Shown here one piece after another: positions 16,844-21,141 of a DNA stretch of 21,141 bases (the first letter of the stretch is position 1; the number at the start of each line of letters is the position of its first letter). Below the pieces are notes generated by a model. The model did no database searches and had not been told where the DNA came from. It saw nothing but the letters and a program-made list of their open reading frames with translations. The position numbers and the translations under genes were made by a program. The stretch spans positions 1 through 21,141 of IMG/VR virus record IMGVR_UViG_3300021961_000756. One strand, given 5' to 3'. Origin of the DNA: a virus.

Positions 16844-16851
16844 TATTTATA
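16844..16851 (-). promoter_or_regulatory. T4-type late promoter TATAAATA before gp8
   Basis: The minus strand reads TATAAATA, identical to the T4 late-promoter core, in the 27-bp gap between the stop of the large upstream gene (16853) and the gp8 start (16825). A start site 5-7 bases downstream would give a leader of about ten bases. It would drive gp8 and the giant gene after it. Confidence 0.6.
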
Positions 16852-16852
16852 A

Positions 16853-19800
16853 CTATCCCAGATCTTTTCTCAAACTTCCAGTATCTCTCAGTCCATATCC
16901 TCTTCTTTGGATAGTTGGGAATGTTGTCAAACCAGCATCAATTGTAAGACCAGTTACACCAATTGAGATTGGCGAGGATGCTCTAGTAAATCCAGAAAGT
17001 CTACCCCAAGAGAATCTTCCTACAGGTAAAGTAGTAGATCCAGTAGTTGATAATCCAGCAATGTTAGTGCCAGAATCAACGTTAACAATAATGTTTGCAT
17101 TAGTTCCACCTGGAGCATTCAAGGTGTGGATGATATAAACATTATCACAGAAGGTTGTTCCAATTCCTACAACTGCTGAGTTGCTATTATCAATAGAAGT
17201 TACTCCTGAGCCAACTCCAGTACCAGAGATATGAATTGGATATCCAGTAGTAAGACCAGTAAATGATGTTGCATTTAAGAAGAATTGAATTGCGAGAGGA
17301 TTGCCTGCAGTTCCAGTTGTAGTAGAAATACCAGTTATAATTCCAGAGAATCCTTCTACATTAGTAATCTGAATAATATTTTCATATGATACATTTGGTG
17401 TTGGAGCAAGGACTAATGGTGGATTTGAAGTAGTGTAACCAAATCCAGGGCTAGTGACCGATACAGTGGTGATAATTCCTGCAGTAATAGATCCTGTTGC
17501 AGTTGCTGTTGTGCCAACTCCAACTCCTATAGACTTAGGAGCAGCGATAGAAAGTGTAACTGAAGAACCAGTATATCCAGATCCACCATCAACAATAGAC
17601 AGAGAACTGATTGTGCCAGCAGCAGAAACAACCGCAGTTATAGCAGCTGCTACAGGGTCATTACTAGAAACAATAAGAGCATCAAAATCAGTAATTACAA
17701 TCGACGACTCATTTTCTTCATAATTGAAGAATTGTGCATCATCTACAAATATTTCAGTATCTGATGCTGAAACATCGCTAATAATTTTTGCCGTTGGATA
17801 TACTTGTGTTTCGATAGAATCTCTAGACTTGTAAATGGATTCACCATTGATGTTGATATCAACCTTTTGTTTTGTCCAATCGAATGGTTTGTAATTTACT
17901 TCATCAATTCCAAGTCCAGAATATGTATTAGTTTCAATTACGTCAGAAGCAGTAATCTTGAAAACTGTTCTATTAGTTTGACTGGTTGTGAATCCAACAT
18001 TATCATTCTTATTAACTTTTAAAGTATCACCAATCTTTATTGATTCATTAACAGTGACAGTTAAACTATCAGTATTACGTGTTCCTCTATAGAAGAAAAT
18101 ATCAATATTATCATCTTCTTCTGGTGGAGTTGTGAAACTAAACGATGTGCCTCCCTCAAAGGTATAATTCACTCCAGGCTCTTGAATGACACCATTTGCA
18201 AATATGAGTAAAACATAACTTAAATCAATTTGTGAAGAAGATGCGTCATTGCTGTCTATTTCAAAACTGAGGAGTTGACCATTGTAATAGAGTGGGAATC
18301 TAGTTCTTACACCATTTTGCAGTGTAGTGATTGGGTCAATAAAGTCCAACTCACCAAACTGCCAGGAGGAGAATGAATCAGTAAATGTATCAAGAACAGT
18401 TACTTCAAATTGCTCAACAGGAGAAGAAAGATTTCTATCTGTTACAAGACCAACAGGTGTGAATACATCACCGACTCTAAATCCATATCCAGGTCTTGTA
18501 ATCTTGAATGAAGATACTTCAAACAGAGTTGATCCAATTCCTGTTCTAGAGCTAGCACCAACATCAACCGACATTAATAATCCAGTTCCTGTGTCTGTTG
18601 TAGCACCAAATCCTATTCTGGAGACTCCAGTAACACTCAGATTTTCATATGATGGCTCAGATACCAATATCTGTGGATTGCTATATCCAGTGCCTCCAGC
18701 ACCGACTGAGAATGATAATGTGCCACCAACACCAACAGTTGCTGTAATGGAAGCAACATCTCCAACATGACCACTCTCATATACGGAGATTCCGATGGAA
18801 ACTAAACCATTATATCCAGATCCAGTTATATCAGTTGTGCCAAGTCCAACCGATACAATAGACCCTCCAGCTCCAACAACGGCGGTTACAGAAGCACCTA
18901 CAAGAGGAGCATAACCAAGACCAGGAGTTGATCCAAGTGAAACAATAATTCCACCTCTTGGAAGTTGATTTGCATTAACATCATAATCAGAAATCAGCAA
19001 CCCTCCAGAAGTTGTAATTCCAGTGAATACGACAGTAGAAATTCCAGCACTTTCGGTGAAACTATAATTATTTCCTACATTGTTTTGAGTTGTTGGTGTC
19101 TGGAAGATATCGTTGATAAACAATACTCCACTTCCAGTTTCAATTCCTGTAGTATTTGCTCCACCAACAGTTAAAGTATATGTAGAGCTAATACCAGTAA
19201 ATGACTTGGAAATATTATCATAAATTTGGTTTGTTGAATAATCATTTCTTAAATATACCCTACCACTGAAAGAAGATCTTGGAGTAGGAATATTGCTGCT
19301 ATCTACAGCATCAGTGCTATTTCCTTGTGGTGCTTCAGTGAAGTATACCTTATTATTGACTATATTGAAAGATCCAAGATAAACTCTTGCGGTAGTGCCA
19401 TCTGTATGAGAAGATGCCGAAGATCCAACAAATCCCCTTACAGTTTTGACAACGTTGAAAGATCCAGTTCCAGTGATAGGTCCTACAGAAGTTGTGCCAA
19501 GACCAACAGCACTTACCTTTAGATATTCGTTATCAATCTTAAGAAGATCTCCAGGAAGTATTGAGGAAATACCAGAAACTGCAAAGTAAGTATTTGCAAC
19601 TCCAATCGAACCACCGTTATCGGTCAAGGTGCATGTATTTGGTGTAAATGCAATAGGACTCTGGACAACACCGTCTATAAGTATGATGGATTTTTCCATT
19701 CTCTTATACATTTCAAGAGTATGTGCATTTCCATCTCCTGCAGAACTGAATGTTACAGCAGTGCCAGCAATTGCATTTGTTCTTGTTGTCGCAAGTCTAA

Positions 19801-21141
19801 ATTGGTCACTATTAACTCTAATTGCATAGATTTCATTTGGAAGACTACTTGCACCAGATACTTGAATATCACTAAATGATACACCACTGAATGAAGATCC
19901 TGAGAGATAATTCAATCTTTCGCCAGTGCTAAAGAAGTGGTCTTTAACAGTGAATAGTCCAGTGCCAAGATTCAATACAGATGTATCTGATGGATTAAAA
20001 CTCTTACGGAAAATAGGTGTGCCGTTAGTCTTAAGGTCAAAGTCTAACTTATTGACTCTATTTCCATTTCTTCCATTATATGCAGAAACTGAGAGAGATT
20101 CTGAAACTGTGCCATAAGTTAAATCTAATGGAATATTGACCAAATCTCTTTCAGTCTGAATAATTTCACTATAAGTTTGAATATTGACAGTATCAGTTAC
20201 TGATGCATCAGGATAGAATTTAACTATCAGGTTAGATCCACTAATTTCAGACCCAAAAGTTCCAATTCCAGTTACACTATCGTCAGATAGGAATGGATAT
20301 TGTGTTTGATATGTGTCGGTATCATCATGAATCGTCAATACCTGATGCAACGAAGTTGTGTTACCATATCCAATTCTTGCAATAGTTTTAATTGAGGTAA
20401 CATCATTCTTAGAAACTGACAATATTGTAGAGATTCCTGTTGCATTAATAAACCCACTTTCCAGTCTTGCACTCTTTTCAGATCCATCTGGTTGCCCAGA
20501 GCTCTTAAATCTGTAAGTTCCGATGCCAGATGCTGTAGTCCCAAACCCAACTACTCTAGTTCTTACGAATACATCATTGGAATCTGTATTGTTATACTTG
20601 ATAGAAACAACGCCAGAATCTATGTTGGCACTGAAAGAACCAATAAATCTTCCAGTTAATCCTGTTGAAGATATGTTGTCAAAATAGTATTCTGAAACAT
20701 AAGTATCGGTATTGTTATGGCTTACATAAATTTCAACATAATTAATCTCATCTGTTGTTCTATTTTCAACTTCAGCATTGATAAAGAATGCCTTTGCTGA
20801 TGCAGTGTCTGCACTGAGTAAGGTTTGTGTGGTTGCACTTCCAACTGAAACATTTGATCCAGTAAGATTGATGAATCCGATAGTTTGTGTGCCAATTCCA
20901 GCAATATTACTAGAGAAATTATTCTTTAAAATTTTAATATCATAATCTGAAGTAAATTTCTCATTTGGAATAAATCTGAGAGAAAGATCATCAGAGTCAT
21001 TAATAAATCCAGTTAATTCACCAACTTCGTTTGTAGTGTTATATACAGATCCTTTTTCAACTGTGATGATATCACCAGATGGTGAGGGAAGAGTAATTAC
21101 CTCTGTAGTCTGCCTTTCAGTATTATCTGGATTTATAATCT
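16853..21141 (-). CDS. Very large virion structural protein at the gp7 position, N-terminus beyond right edge
   Basis: The frame is open to the right edge without a stop: 1428 residues are visible and the true start lies outside. A TTG at 20422 is not the start, because coding-like sequence continues upstream (SARLESGFINATGISTILSV, and further up KGSVYNTTNEVGELTGFIN and RTRVVGFGTTASGIGTYRF). The visible part is Ser/Thr/Gly-rich with many 'GIGTT' phrases. It has a DNEYLKV...RGFVGSSASSHTDG module at about residues 530-590, several GxGY segments (+ strand about 17400-17620 and 18450-18930), TTLQNGVRTRFPLYYNGQ, LIFANGVIQEPGVNYTFEGG (a motif I know from phage fibre and baseplate proteins), and the ending RRGYGLRDTGSLRKDLG. 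By order it takes the place of T4 gp7 (1032 residues), the wedge initiator before gp8, but I see no direct sequence match to gp7. The call as a structural protein is firm; the gp7 role is inference. Confidence 0.85.
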   Translation of the reverse strand, partial: IINPDNTERQTTEVITLPSPSGDIITVEKGSVYNTTNEVGELTGFINDSDDLSLRFIPNEKFTSDYDIKILKNNFSSNIAGIGTQTIGFINLTGSNVSVGSATTQTLLSADTASAKAFFINAEVENRTTDEINYVEIYVSHNNTDTYVSEYYFDNISSTGLTGRFIGSFSANIDSGVVSIKYNNTDSNDVFVRTRVVGFGTTASGIGTYRFKSSGQPDGSEKSARLESGFINATGISTILSVSKNDVTSIKTIARIGYGNTTSLHQVLTIHDDTDTYQTQYPFLSDDSVTGIGTFGSEISGSNLIVKFYPDASVTDTVNIQTYSEIIQTERDLVNIPLDLTYGTVSESLSVSAYNGRNGNRVNKLDFDLKTNGTPIFRKSFNPSDTSVLNLGTGLFTVKDHFFSTGERLNYLSGSSFSGVSFSDIQVSGASSLPNEIYAIRVNSDQFRLATTRTNAIAGTAVTFSSAGDGNAHTLEMYKRMEKSIILIDGVVQSPIAFTPNTCTLTDNGGSIGVANTYFAVSGISSILPGDLLKIDNEYLKVSAVGLGTTSVGPITGTGSFNVVKTVRGFVGSSASSHTDGTTARVYLGSFNIVNNKVYFTEAPQGNSTDAVDSSNIPTPRSSFSGRVYLRNDYSTNQIYDNISKSFTGISSTYTLTVGGANTTGIETGSGVLFINDIFQTPTTQNNVGNNYSFTESAGISTVVFTGITTSGGLLISDYDVNANQLPRGGIIVSLGSTPGLGYAPLVGASVTAVVGAGGSIVSVGLGTTDITGSGYNGLVSIGISVYESGHVGDVASITATVGVGGTLSFSVGAGGTGYSNPQILVSEPSYENLSVTGVSRIGFGATTDTGTGLLMSVDVGASSRTGIGSTLFEVSSFKITRPGYGFRVGDVFTPVGLVTDRNLSSPVEQFEVTVLDTFTDSFSSWQFGELDFIDPITTLQNGVRTRFPLYYNGQLLSFEIDSNDASSSQIDLSYVLLIFANGVIQEPGVNYTFEGGTSFSFTTPPEEDDNIDIFFYRGTRNTDSLTVTVNESIKIGDTLKVNKNDNVGFTTSQTNRTVFKITASDVIETNTYSGLGIDEVNYKPFDWTKQKVDININGESIYKSRDSIETQVYPTAKIISDVSASDTEIFVDDAQFFNYEENESSIVITDFDALIVSSNDPVAAAITAVVSAAGTISSLSIVDGGSGYTGSSVTLSIAAPKSIGVGVGTTATATGSITAGIITTVSVTSPGFGYTTSNPPLVLAPTPNVSYENIIQITNVEGFSGIITGISTTTGTAGNPLAIQFFLNATSFTGLTTGYPIHISGTGVGSGVTSIDNSNSAVVGIGTTFCDNVYIIHTLNAPGGTNANIIVNVDSGTNIAGLSTTGSTTLPVGRFSWGRLSGFTRASSPISIGVTGLTIDAGLTTFPTIQRRGYGLRDTGSLRKDLG

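Noticed and set aside
16853-20422. Treating the large right-hand gene as complete from a TTG at 20422
   Set aside because: The same frame stays open with matching composition and phage-like motifs to the window edge, so the TTG is internal and the gene is partial.

Overview
This A+T-rich window reads as a stretch of the late (virion morphogenesis) region of a T4-like myovirus, most likely a marine cyanophage infecting Synechococcus or Prochlorococcus. Every convincing gene lies on the minus strand, genes are packed with 1-4 bp overlaps or very short gaps, and the order matches the T4 baseplate-neck-packaging series (7-position, 8, 9/10-position, fibre genes, 13, 14, 15, 16). The cyanophage host is inferred from remembered similarity of gp8, gp13, gp14, gp15 and the 2355-residue protein to marine cyanomyovirus proteins. 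No photosynthesis or other host-derived gene lies in the window to confirm it.

In transcription order (right to left): a very large structural protein, cut by the right edge, occupies the T4 gp7 position (21141-16853). It is followed by baseplate wedge gp8 (16825-15278) and a 2355-residue DUF4815-type baseplate/tail protein (15274-8207). Next come two small, probably helical proteins (8210-7850), two small virion proteins (7815-7238) and a repetitive fibre-like protein (7178-5313). A terminator hairpin and a T4-type late promoter separate these from the second block. That block holds a short coiled-coil protein (5251-5027), neck proteins gp13 and gp14, tail sheath stabiliser gp15, small terminase gp16, and a modular cysteine-containing protein that runs off the left edge where T4 has the large terminase gene 17.

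The genes work together in building the tail and joining it to the head: baseplate wedges, fibres or whisker-like appendages, the neck that closes the capsid portal, the cap on the contractile sheath, and the DNA-packaging motor. T4-like late promoters (NATAAATA) precede gp8, the small virion gene at 7815, and the neck block.

The most unusual content is a set of sequence modules that recur in otherwise unrelated structural proteins. These are GxGY repeats (including a large insertion in neck protein gp14), a 'GE-SGA' module, a 'DNEY...RG...H..G' module, and a mosaic of small Cys-containing blocks in the protein between gp16 and the expected gp17. I found no CRISPR array, tRNA, insertion sequence or integrase. 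No gap between genes exceeds about 60 bp, so there is no unexplained long non-coding stretch.
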